A DNA stretch of 64,000 nucleotides from contig VYZI01000526.1 in assembly GCA_013397695.1 (NCBI GenBank), forward strand, positions 1,143-65,142, written 5' to 3'. The DNA is from Centropus unirufus. Its lineage: Eukaryota; Chordata; Aves; Cuculiformes; Centropidae. A program made the position numbers and the translations under genes. Below, piece by piece: positions 47,101-58,480 of this stretch (position 1 is its first letter; every line of letters begins with the position of its first letter). A model generated the notes under the pieces. The model was not told the origin of the DNA, did not search any database, and saw only the letters and a program-made list of their open reading frames with translations.

Positions 47101-48534
47101 ACAGAGATATGATACAACCCTAATGTGATTTGAGTTGCTTCGGAAGAACTAAGCTTTCTATAAATTTCTGAGTAAGAACTTCACACTCTCACTATCACAC
47201 CAACACCTGATATATCGAACTACAAAAACTACAAGAAGCCACAGTCATCGCTTCACCACAAAACAACAGCCATTTGTCCAACTGAACAATCTGAGCATAT
47301 CATTAGACTAACGTACTTTCCTTCTCTGCTGGTAAAGATAGCAGATGTGGGTTTACTTATTGATTTATTTTAACATGTTTCCATTGTGATGTTTCAACCT
47401 ACTAAGTGAAAGCATAGAAATGAGGATGCTAATAAAAAGCAGTCTAAGCCAGATTAGAGCAGCATAATGAAACACTGACTACATAAACAGAAAATAGTAT
47501 TATTTTTTACTACTCCAGGAAAAAGTATTCTACTTCCACTCAGGCAAGGGGAAGGCTTGCTTTCATTTACGTTGTACAAGAGAAAAGTCTAATCAACAAC
47601 TGTTAAAAACTCTGACTGGAAGCTGTTTAAAGAGAGACAAACAATATCACAGTTTTCTATCCTGTAAGTCTAAATGCACACAGTTACCCAAACTTCTTCA
47701 AAGGAGGCTGCAGATGTGCTACCAACTCTTGCAGTGCAGATAATTCAGGAACTCCAACCAGATCACTGCCTCCCGTGCAAACAACTGAATTGCCAGTGTG
47801 AAACATGTTATTGTTGCTCACTCCTTGTCCCACAGGCCTGGTGAACCATCCGGCTCCTACAGCTTCCTGCACCAAAAAGCCCCTGTCAGGGCTCAGCGTA
47901 AGGAAGAGGAAACACTGAGTATGAGGTGCTTTTGAAACACAGATGGTTCCGTTCAAAATCAGTGAATTTCTGGGAACACAACACATGGAGAAGGTTTTTG
48001 TCAGGTTTTGACAGCAAGCTGTAGTCCAAGCACTTGGGAACCAACAGGCCAGTTGGAGAGAGACCTGGAGCCATGGATTAAACCCAGCCCCTCCTCCAGC
48101 TCCTGTAATTCTGCAAAGTCCCTTTACTGCCCATTTCTGTCTGGCAGATGGTGAGGTGGAGACAGGAAATGTTGCTTGTGCATGAGGGCTCTGACTGTGT
48201 AGCCCTGACAAAGGTGGCAACTGATCAGCACCTGCATTCTTGCCCAAAATTAGAGGCAATTAACACCTTGTGCTCATACTTCCTTCTTTTGCCCTGCAAG
48301 AATTTCAGAAGCAGCAGTTCTGCTTGCAGGAGGGTCTTCTTCAGCAGCAGAGAAACAGATTACACCGAGCACTGAGAATTCAAAACGTGTTTCAGAACTG
48401 GAGGAAACCACCCCAGTTTGATAACACAACAGATCGATAAACTGATCGGTGATAAATGCATTGCATTCATCACTGGATGTTCCACAAATACTTGATTCAG
48501 GAGGTTTGGCAATGCTGAAAGCCTTTCACAGACC

Positions 48535-48725
48535 CATAGAATCTCCAGGCTAAACAACTCCAGCTCCCTCAGCCGCTCCTCACAACCCTTGCTCTGCAGC
48601 CCTTTCACCAGCTCCATTCCCTTCTCTGGATGCTTCAGAAACTCAAGGTCCTTCCTGGAGTGATGGGCCCAGAACTGAACACAGGATTTGAGGTGTGGCC
48701 TCACCAGTGCTGACTACGGGGGCGA
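48535..48725 (-). mobile_element. CR1 LINE internal fragment
   Basis: Minus-oriented piece of the ORF2 3' region, from GGCTAAACAACTCCAGCTCC to CTCACCAGTGCTGACTACGG. It lacks the usual 3' UTR: the tail-like CATAGAATC abuts the ORF2 part directly, indicating an internal deletion. Confidence 0.88.
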
Positions 48726-49971
48726 AAATAATAAAAACAAGCAATCCCACTTTAGCCACCAGTGGCATTAGAACAGTGGCCTGCTCAGAGTGATTAAAAG
48801 GCTTTTAAAGTAGGACTAAGCAAAGGGGTTGTTGTGTCTATGGGCAGGAAAAGCTGCACAATCAATTTTGCTGCCTATTGCAGTACTACTGAAAGATTAG
48901 AGTGAAAAAAATGCACACTGTCTAAATAAATCTTCTAACATTATTAATTTAAGCCTATGCAACACTTAGTGACTAATGCTCACCGGCAAATTAATTCAAC
49001 TACAGGAATTCTGAGATCTGATTATGGCAATTAGGAATCCTACACACACGCAGCCTGCCCATTAACAGCTACCCCTGCAGCATTTCCATATTAAACCTTG
49101 TTGTATTCATCCTAAAACTGAGAATTTCTCCCCATAATTAGTGCTTTTTCCACTCCCCCCCCCCCCAAGTTAAAAAAACTGTAATGCTCTCAAAAACATT
49201 CTTCATAATCGAGCAGGGCTTTACTCTCTACAGATTCTTGTTCAGTCATGAGGGGAGATAAACACTAACACCATCAGGCACTCACACACCAGTCAATAAC
49301 TTCTACCTCAGAAATCCACAGCTGAAAATCCATTGGGGTTTTGCCACCTCAGACCACAGCCAGAGCGTTATGTTGAGGAGGAATGGAGCTCTTCACCATT
49401 CAGAACAGGATCCCCGGGTTTTCAGTCTGCAGTGGATGGGGCTGATTTGATCTAACCTTCATCTAACATGACACTGCCATCAGGATGTAAATAGTGTCTT
49501 ACTTGCCTGCTTCAGAGGAACAATGTTAGTCAAGAAAAGGTCAAATGGTTTTGCCACAGGGAAAAAAAGAGCAAAATATTTCGTAATTTAATATTCCCCT
49601 TTTTTTTTTTGGAAGACAGGAGACTCCAGGTGCAATCACACTGGAGAGAGACGAATACTGAAGGGAATAGAAGGAATATTTATTGGGTCTGTAGGAGCAC
49701 AAAGCAATAATATTTCAATCATTTCTTAAGGCCCAGGAGGAACTGGTATTTGCCCTGCATCTTGCTGATCTCATCTTCACTTGGAATCCTGCAAACCCTA
49801 TGGACAAAATCTGCTCAAACCTGCCTACACTGTCAATGTATATTTTTTTTACTCCACAATGCTTATTGCATTGATGCTCTCAATTAATAAAGCATTAATA
49901 AACATGACTTTTAGCCAAAGCTAGCCAAATTAATCCATTTTAGTTCTAAGTCTGATTAAAACTTTGATAAG

Positions 49972-50222
49972 AGCTCAGTACTAGGGCCAGCTCTGTTCAG
50001 TACCTGGATCAATGATGTGACTTGAGTGCACCCTCAGCAAATCTGCAGATGATACCAAGTTGCATGGGAGTGTTGATCTGCCTGAGGACAGACAGGCTCT
50101 ACAGAGGGACCTGGATCAATAGGCCAAGGCCAATTGTATGAGGTTCGACTTAGCAGGGCTGGATCAATAGTGGGACTCCATGATCTCAAAGGTCTTTTCC
50201 AGCTGAAACCATTCTATGATTA
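49972..50222 (+). mobile_element. CR1 LINE with internal deletion, retaining the RT motif region
   Basis: The left part encodes sequence from the reverse transcriptase core (ADDTKLHGSVDL, with the catalytic A-D-D). The right part jumps to the 3' tail (GATCTCAAAGGTCTTTTCC ... CCATTCTATGATT). The hundreds of bases normally between them are missing. Confidence 0.88.
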
Positions 50223-50295
50223 CATTACGCTACCTGAGGTCACTGCTAAGATAAGAAGTACAAGATAAGCACTACAGAAATATCTACATGTGAAA

Positions 50296-50935
50296 AGGCT
50301 GCCTAGAGAAGAACCTGGAGCTGTTGTTTGGCAGCCAGCTGAACATGAGCCAGCAGTGGTCCAGGTTGGCTGAGAAGGCCAATGGCATCTCGGCCTGGAT
50401 CAGAAACAATGAGATCAGCAGGGCCAGGGAAGGGATTGACCCTGTGCTTGGCACTGGTAAGGTTGCACTTGTGTTCAGTTCTGGGCCCCTCACTCCAAGG
50501 ACACTGAAGTTCTGGAGCGCGTCCAGAGAAGGGGGCGGAGCTGGGGAAGGGGCTGAAGAACAAGGGTTATGATGAGAGCCTGCGGGAGCTGAGGTTGTTC
50601 AGCCTGGAGAAGAGGCAGTTGACAGACCCCATCCCTGCCTCCAACTGATTGAAAGGAGGGTGTGGAGAGGTGGATGCTGGGTTCTTCTCCCAAATGGCAG
50701 GTGATAGGACAAGGGGTAACGGCCTCAAGCAGTGCCAGGGCAGGGTCAGATTGGACATCAGGAAAAAATTCTTCACCAAAAGGGTCATCAGTCACTGGAA
50801 TGGCTGCCAGGGAGGAGGGTGAAGTCCCCCTAAAAGCCAGGCAGATGAGGCACTTAAGGATCTCGTTTAGTGGCCGACAGGGCGGGTTAGACTCCATCAC
50901 AGAGGTCTTTTCCAACATGGTGATTCTCTGATTTA
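50296..50935 (+). mobile_element. CR1 LINE fragment, about 640 bp
   Basis: The longest copy here. It begins in ORF2 (GAACCTGGAGCTGTTGTTTG), includes the QFWAPHSKDTEVLERVQRR-like region and ends in CCAACATGGTGATTCTCTGA. Stops and frameshifts make it non-functional. It directly follows the deleted copy at 49972, about 75 bp away. Confidence 0.94.
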
Positions 50936-51524
50936 TTAAGGCTGCTCACTAGCATTTTTCTTACCTTACAGAAAAGCAAGGAGATCTGCTACAAAACCAG
51001 CATGCCAGACAAACTGGTACATTCCTACACAGCTGAACAGGAGAAAAACACAAAGCTGTGAAGTGAAATTTCTACAAAATTACTACATGAAGGTGACCCA
51101 AAGCCCCATTTATTGTTGGCTTTTATTGCCTGCTTTCATTGCTTCCAGCACACTGGTAATCTATGCGTGCAGCAATACTTCAGTAATAATGGAAATCAGT
51201 AAACAAGGTCACACACGTGTCAAACAGTTGCTCCTTGTGTTCTAAAAATATTTGTGGGTCCTGTTTGCTAGAGCAGCACTAACCTTTCCTCTTGTCACCC
51301 ACACAGCCTGTGCAGCTCGCTGGGTGTAAGCCTGTGCCTACAGCTCAGGGGGTGCAGGATGGACACATTTAAGCGGAAATAAGGTTAATTGTTAAACTCG
51401 TTCTCAACCAAATTAGAAATTAAAAGAATTTGAGCAAATTTCCCCTCAGGCCCATCTTCTGGAGGCTACAAGAGGCTTCTAAGATACTCCAAACCAGCCT
51501 GTCTTTCCTGGGAAATATCAGATG

Positions 51525-51610
51525 CTGGGAAAGGATATGGTTTAGTGTCACATAGGTACAGTTGGACTCAACCTCAGAGGTCTTTTCCAACCTGGTGATT
51601 CTATGATTGT
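51525..51610 (+). mobile_element. Short CR1 3' tail fragment
   Basis: About 85 bp: GGATATGGTTTAGTGTCACA, then TTTTCCAACCTGGTGATTCT. Confidence 0.85.
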
Positions 51611-52738
51611 TTATCATTAGATGAAGTTACAGCATGTGAGGCGAAGGAGATAAATGGAGTATCCAGCTTGACTGGAATTGTGTTTGGCCCAGACCACAGG
51701 ACACAGCCTGGTAAGTCAGCTTACAGGCTGTTTATGCAAAACAGTGCCTTTAAGCCTTAAGGCAAAACATAACATAGTACAAAGGGCTATGAGAGAGAGA
51801 ATGCAGCAGGTTCCCTCTGCCAGCCATCCTTTTCAGTCTAAACAAGACAATCTGAGACGCAGCAAAGACAATAAAGCATATGTAACAGCAGTAGGCGACA
51901 CAATCTGTATGAGGAGAGTGAAAGGCTCCAGGTATTATTGCAGCCCTGAAGTAGAGCATCTCCCCGAGTCGTGACTAGCAGAGGGATATTGCTTTCCACG
52001 CTGCTTTGTGAAGGTGGAGTTAAATCTCACCAAGTACTGAATGCAGGGTGACAACCTGAATCATGGGCAACATGAACAGACATCGTTAAGGGCACACAAT
52101 GCACTTCAAGCAAGATGTGCTTGCTCTTAAGTCTCCTTGAAAGGGAATGGGGTTCAGCCGAGTGTGCATCTGCTGGCATTCTGAACTCAAACTAGAGACT
52201 TGCCATGCTCACAAAATTAATTAAATGCTAACATTTATGAATAGCAGATCTTCCTTTGGACTTCTGAGCAGTTCCTGAAAATTCTGTGCATGCAAAACTT
52301 GGTTAGGGGGACTGAAAGTGAGAATTTGAAAGAGAAATGAAGACAAGCTCAATGTTTATATAATAAAACAAAACTCAATATCAGAGCTTGAGAAAAGCAA
52401 ACTGATTCAAAGGTTCTCACACCATGCAGTCAGGATTTGCATTTCCAACCGCCATTTGGAATTCTATGATACAAAGTAATGCAAGAGAGCTTGTACCTTC
52501 ATGTCCTCAGGCTTTTTTGTTTGTTTTTAAACAAGGGAACTACACAGATAACTGGTTATGATTGCTTAGAAATAACTAAAGAAAAAGAATTTTTCAAACT
52601 GGCCCATCCAAATGCATTAGCAATTAGAATCTCCTCAGGTTTCCATTAGTCTGTCAAAACAAGAAATATTCTTAGAACAGCTCTGAGAGAAACTCTTGAA
52701 GATCGTCACATTGATTGAATTTCAAAGTATAGACTTAC

Positions 52739-52896
52739 AAATTCATAGTCTCCATCCTGTGGTACTTTCCAATCAGATGAATTTTTCGTCTGGTCAGACA
52801 CATTCTTCCCAAAGCTATTGATTTGATTCTCCTTCTCCTTCTGCTCAAAATATTCAAGGAATGATGGTCTGGTAGGCTGCATCGTTTCATCCTTCC
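52739..52896 (-). CDS. STK4: STK4 (MST1) penultimate coding exon
   Basis: Encodes 52 full codons plus two bases of a split codon (xGG): KDETMQPTRPSFLEYFEQKE, then KENQINSFGKN and SDWKVPQDGDYEF. This is the linker that precedes SARAH in MST1; human has MQPAKPSFLEYFEQKE and SDWKIPQDGDYEF. The acceptor is TTAATATTTCCAG/GGAAGG (AG complement at 52897-52898) and the donor is TTT/GTAAGTC (GT complement at 52737-52738). Splicing to 31439 joins ...DYEF to LKTWSVDEL... in phase 0, as in the human protein. The caspase sites (DEMD, TMTD) and kinase domain belong to exons outside the window. Confidence 0.97.
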
Positions 52897-54106
52897 CTGG
52901 AAATATTAAAGAAAAAAAAAAACAAAAAACAGTTGTTTAGAAAACTGTATTTTCAGTTTTGCTGCCTTACATCATGCCCAAAAGTGATTTCATTTTTTAG
53001 TACACACTAAATCACATTGGACTGCTAAAGTATTCTCTTCTCAACACCTTTTCAGATATAAAACTAGAGAAGGGAAGCTTAGAGCATCCACTCAAGTGCT
53101 TACAGGTCTAGAGGCGAAGGCCTCCAGCACTGCCAAAGCACCTGACCAGGAAACCGAGCTTCATGTGCTGAATGCTAGAAGTTAACTGCTACCAACTAGA
53201 CATGCAGGTTCCTTCCCATCCAGGTTGGCTTGCACACACTGCAAAACACACAAAGTTCCAGAACTAAACAGTGCTGTTTTAAGAGGAAAACTTCATCTTT
53301 ATATTCCGGAACTGAACAGTACAAAAGCAAGGCATTCAAAGACCACATCTACCATACAAATATAACTTGCCTTGGGTAGAACTAGTCGAGTGCTGAATTT
53401 CTTGGGTAGAAAGGATCAATTCATTTACAAAGCTTCTTTTTCTTTCTTCTTATAAACATTTAATAAGTTTACTGCCCTAGTTTTTTTTTTTTGTAAGTTT
53501 ATTCCTCTGAATGCACTTTTTAGTGGATTACTCGACTAAGCCACACATAGAGATAGAGATTCAGTTTTACACTGCATTTAAGAAACTTGGGGTAATAAGA
53601 AAATGGCAGCGTCCAAAGAGACGGGGCTGTCAAAATTACCCCTGAAATATAACACTGAGATTTTTAAGAGCAGGTCTCATAATCCTCCCAAGCACCATTC
53701 TCAGTAACAAAGAGTACCATCCATATGGATGGGAGAAGAAAGGATATAGCCAAGAGCACAAAGCCTTAGCTCAACTAGATTTACATTATCCTAAGTTGTC
53801 TAAATTACACTTTAGTACAAGCAGAAGTTGAAGGAAAAGGAAGAACGGTGTGGATTCAATAAGAGCAGTGAGCTAGTATACCCAGGTATACTGGGTAGCT
53901 GGTACGATTAAGAAGCACAAAGCATCCCTTCTTCCTTCAGCCGTTGCATCATCCAAATCCCTGCTCATGGGATTTCAGTACCCTTCTAGAGATATAAATC
54001 TAGGAACCGATTCAGCAAATATATTTACATGGCTGAAGGAAGAAACACAAGGTCACAAGTTCCCAGATCCAAGCAGATCCCCAGTACAGGCTGGAGAGGA
54101 GGTGGG

Positions 54107-54182
54107 CTCCATGACAAGGTGGGCTTCAGGTGCAGTAACGTGACAGTGCAGCAAGAAAGAAAGTGATGCTAAGTGAGAGGCT
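54107..54182 (+). repeat. 76-bp direct repeat, copy 1
   Basis: Begins CTCCATGACAAGGTGGGCTT and ends GCTAAGTGAGAGGCT. It is nearly identical to 54957-55032 (about four substitutions), 850 bp away. The flanks are unrelated. Confidence 0.92.
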
Positions 54183-54435
54183 GACAACACCAATTCCTAG
54201 CAGAGACTGCATCAAAGTCAATACAGGAACAAACCACAAAGATGAATTTCACAGCAAGTCATGACCAAAAGACTTTGCCAAAGGAACGTTTCCTCACTAG
54301 AGCAACTGGGGCAGCATCAGGTGGCTGTGAAGTGTCCTGCCCTGTGAGTTCCACTGCAGCTAAGACCTTGTAAAGAGTCTCAGGTTGCTTGCACAGGGCT
54401 GCACCACAACATTCAGGTTCTGCACTTGGGACACA

Positions 54436-54737
54436 ACAAACCTCTGAGGCAGCTGGAGGCAGTGATGAGGTCACCCCTCAGCCTCCTCCAGGCTAAACAC
54501 CCCCAGCTTCCTCTGATACTCCTCACAACCCTTGTTCTCCAGCCCCTTCGCCAGCTTTCTTGCTCTTCCCTGGATGCGCTCCAGAACTTCAAGGTCCTTC
54601 AGGATTCAAGGTGCAGCCTTACCAGTGCTGAGTCCAGGGGCAGAACCACCTCCCTGCTCCTGCTGGCCTCGTTGTTTCTGATCCAGGTCAAGGTGCCATC
54701 AGCCTTCTCGGCCACGGGGGCCACTGCTGGCCCATGT
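54436..54737 (-). mobile_element. CR1 LINE internal fragment
   Basis: Minus-oriented ORF2-derived sequence, from GAGGCAGCTGGAGGCAGTGA to the TTTCTGATCCAGGTCAAGGT part and beyond. It lacks the 3' UTR and tail. It lies between the two 76-bp repeats. Confidence 0.88.
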
Positions 54738-54956
54738 TCAGAAATCCTCAGACATTCTGATCCTCAGACAAGCATACAAATCCCTAAGTCGGCTCCGAGA
54801 TGCTTTGTCCATAGACGCGTTAAACACAGAACACATTTCCTGCAAAGTATGAGGAATCTTGGCAGGATATTTGGGTTATGATCTGGAGAGAAGCATGATT
54901 CTGCACAGCCTGGAATGTCACAATGTATTTAATAAAAGCACTGCGCCGTCCTGCCT

Positions 54957-55032
54957 CTCCATGACAAGGTGGGCTTCAGGTGCAGTAACGTGACAGCGCA
55001 GCAGGGAAGAAAGTGATGCTAAGTGAGAGGCT
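54957..55032 (+). repeat. 76-bp direct repeat, copy 2
   Basis: Partner of 54107-54182. The differences cluster at GACAGCGCAGCAGGGAAG against GACAGTGCAGCAAGAAAG. Confidence 0.92.
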
Positions 55033-55379
55033 CAAGCTCAAGCAAAAGCTGAAGTCCTTACACTTTTGCATTATGACAAGTGGAGCAAAGATAAATTATT
55101 CCACCCCTGGCAGTAATTCCTCCCTTTTTTACAAACCCAGAAGCTCCATGGTACTGAATTAGCTCAAGACAGACACCTTCAGACAGGCTGCATGAAGGTC
55201 AGGTGGGAAGCACGGCTATGAAGTGGAGAATAGATTTGCTGTTGGGAATAATTACTGAAACATAATAGCAATCCAATCACTGCTAAGTGATAAAACACTT
55301 ATTTCTAATAAGCAAATACAGAAATGCAGCATTCTGCTGCAGTCCAGCCTGTTCGAAGCAGCAGGGATGTTGCTATGGC

Positions 55380-55510
55380 CAATCATTGAATGGTTTGTGT
55401 TGGAAGGGACCTCAAAGCCCATCCAGTTTCACATCCCCCTGCTATGAGCAGGGACACCTCCCTCTAGAACAGGCTGCTCAAGACCCCATCCAATCAGGCT
55501 TCAAAATCGT
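55380..55510 (-). mobile_element. CR1 LINE 3' fragment, older lineage
   Basis: Minus-oriented: AATCATTGAATGGTTTGTGT, then TTGGAAGGGACCTCAAAGCC. The same tail type as 27662-28165. Confidence 0.88.
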
Positions 55511-58424
55511 GGGAATGCTTCACACCAATGAATATGATAGAGATAAGAGGAATTCATAACTACCTGGGCCAATCTACACGCAGCTATGACCAGCCAAGCA
55601 AGGGCTCGGGAATCTGGGCTTCCTAAGAGAAAAAACCCGAACAAAATCAAGCTTGGATTGTATGATTTGAGAACTGCTTGCCGCACAGATGACTGAAAGG
55701 AAGTGTTTCACTCCAGTGACACTGGCTAATTCTGTTCTTTTCTATGGTTTTTTCTTTTGAAAAAAGACTTTGCTCATATTAAAGCTTAATTCCCTTCAAA
55801 TAATCACATTCATTTCCCCACAGCTTGTATTTTACCAAGAACTGTGATATTTGTAAACAACCAGTCACATTGCCTGAACAACCACCTATTGTAGCAACAC
55901 TGAATTATCAAAAGGCAGATCAAAGCCAAGTTTTGTTTAATAAAAGTGCTTCATGCAGAAATTAAACAAAGCAGGAAGCATGGGAAGCTGTGGCAGTTGT
56001 TTACAAACCTGGATTTTCAGTCCCACCAGCAGAAGTGATGGGGAAGCTGGAGGGCAGCAGCTGGAGGACTATTGGACACCAAGGTGTTTCAGCCATGCAG
56101 AGGGTGGATGGGAGGGGATTTTTCAGCCTGAGGAGAGTAGGAGAGGCTCCTGCCACTGTCTCCCATCCCAACAGGCCACCAGAGACCTCCTCTCTCCAGC
56201 AAAGGATGACAGGAACAGTCTGAACTGCAGCAAGGGGAACTCAGCCAGATGTAAGGAAGAATGGTTTCCCCAGCAGGGACAGTTGTGAAATGGAGCAGGG
56301 CACAGGTCCCTGCCATCCCGAGTGCTCCTGTGACCCGTGCTCCTCACACCTGCTGTTGGACACCTCTAACACCTCACACCTTTCCAAAGCCTGCAAGAAT
56401 TCACACTCAGCTTCAGGCCCCAATTTTAGTTCATTTCTACACATCAATATGTAACTGCACCTTTACCTGGTAGTCTGAGTTTGGTTTAAACTGATTAAAA
56501 TACAGATTTTAACTGGCAAACAACGAATGGGGAAAAAAGATAATATAAAATGAAAAATATCTGGCATAGAAGTCTAAAATATCTGAAATGTTACTGCTGC
56601 TGTGATCTCAGTTAGCATGTGATAGGAAGCCATTGCACCAAATCAATTATCAGCTCAGCACGACTGCATTTATCTTCGTCAATCTTCGCCCTGGACAACA
56701 GTGTCACCTTTCCAAAGACAATCTGCTATTAACTCAACACAAGATTCACTCCACTACAGCTTGAAGATCTTGATACCGGGCAGCTGAAGGCAGAAATCGA
56801 TCACCCCTATTTGCAGATCCTGCTGAAAGATGGCATCACGTTAGGTGTCTCTGTGCCAAGAGGCATTTAACTCCCTAGTTTTATAGGGTTAGCTTAAAAT
56901 ATGAACGTTGGACAGTAAGTGAGATCACAAGGGTGGCAGAGAAACATCTTTTATTAGAAGGTCACCCTGTGGTGACAAGAAATGCTTCTACATGCATTTA
57001 GTTTGGAACCTAAGGAGTCGCTTATAAGGATGAGCCATGAGAGCTCCCTGGGGCCATTAATGTTCCACAGTTTCAATACGCAGTCATCATTTTAGGAGCT
57101 GTATTAATTACACAAATGGAACACCATAGCCATGCTGGAGCCAGTCCAGCTGACTGCAGAACTGCAGGTTTGGGATGAAACAAAGCTCATCATTAAGGCT
57201 GTCGTGATGTGAAAAGCAGCAGCTCCCCCCAGAAAACTCACAAGTGCTGCCCAGGACAAAGTCATTGCAAGAATCTTAGTATTGGGCCGTGTGACAACAG
57301 ACAAAGATGTGAAATTGGCGGGCCCAAAGTCAGAGAACACTGCACATTGGGAACACGTATCCCCATAAATTTTGTTTCTATAAAGGAATTTACAACTGAT
57401 TGCAACATACAGGATCCTCTCCTTTACTGAGCTACAGCAACAGTAAGTTTCAAGGAAAAAACTAAGCCAATGTGCTGTCTGCTTAAAAATCACCTGTCTG
57501 AATCCTTGAGGGAAGAGGTTAGTGTTAGGGGCTGCAGCATACAGACCTCACCACCCCAAGCAAGGGATGACAAAGAAGGTGTGGAGAGCCTTCAAGACAC
57601 TTATTTCCATCTGATGCTGCAGAGAGTAGAATGATAAAGGAACAGCATGGTCAACTAAACCAGCCATGGATTTCCTTTGTTTTCCAGCAGTACAGAATAT
57701 CCCTGGAACCAGACCATTCAGTACAACCAGTCCCAGAAATCAAAGCCCTCATTTTCATGATTGTGTCCAGTTAGCTCTTCACACTTGAAAATTTTCAGAT
57801 GCTCAGGAGCTTTAAAGGACCCCTTCAAATAGCCAGTGGGATTTAAAAGTCTTTCTATGTACCCAAACAAGCTTGCTGAGTAATGAAACTAGTATTTCTG
57901 CTTTTCTTTACAATTATTCTTCTTTACTCAAACTTGACAGTAGAAGAAACCTGGTTTTGTTAACCTTGCCTCTCAAAAGACATAGCCATCATCTATCCAG
58001 GTCGAATTCCAGAGTCACAAAGCTTGCCATGAGGGAGAAAGATAACCACAGGAAGAAAATTTGTGTGCCCTTTACTCAAGTCAGTTAAGTTATTACAGTT
58101 CATACATAAAATTCCTATTCCTGAATCCATGGTGAGAGATTTCCTCCCTTCTACCACAAAAATTTGAGCTGGACTTGTGGCTGGGAACAGCCAGGAGATT
58201 GTGCTATTGTACAAATCCTTCTACATAGGAAAGATCAATTGCTACTTCAGCAATATCAAACTAAAACATGACATTGGAGACACATTTTTCTCAAGATTTC
58301 AGGAGGCCATGGCCTTTAGAAATACAACTGGCCTCAACAGTGGGGAGCACTTGTGTTTATGAGAATGAGGTGTGAGGAGCAACAAGACCAAACACTCTGA
58401 AGCTGACTTGTGCTAGGAAAGTAT

Positions 58425-58480
58425 CAGTCACCAGATTGGAGAAGGTCACTGAGATGATCAAGTCCAATAAATGCCCCACA
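58425..58480 (-). mobile_element. Possible CR1 tail remnant
   Basis: CACCAGATTGGAGAAGGTCA followed by GAGATGATCAAGTCCAATAA resembles the CR1 3' tail with many changes. Too short and diverged to be sure. Confidence 0.4.

Larger units (their letters stand above)
31440..52738 (-). other. STK4: STK4 last intron, 21.3 kb
   Basis: A phase-0 intron with donor TTT/GTAAGTC at 52738 and acceptor AG at 31440-31441. It holds most of the CR1 fragments of the window, in both orientations. It also has several unexplained open frames with exon-like features (35307-35512, 36101-36295, 47684-48259), none assigned to a gene. Confidence 0.93.

Noticed and set aside
56040..56300. Possible CR1-like segment (GGATTTTTCAGCCTGAGGAG)
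   Set aside because: Only a short stretch resembles the CR1 ORF2 end and no tail or extended match was found.
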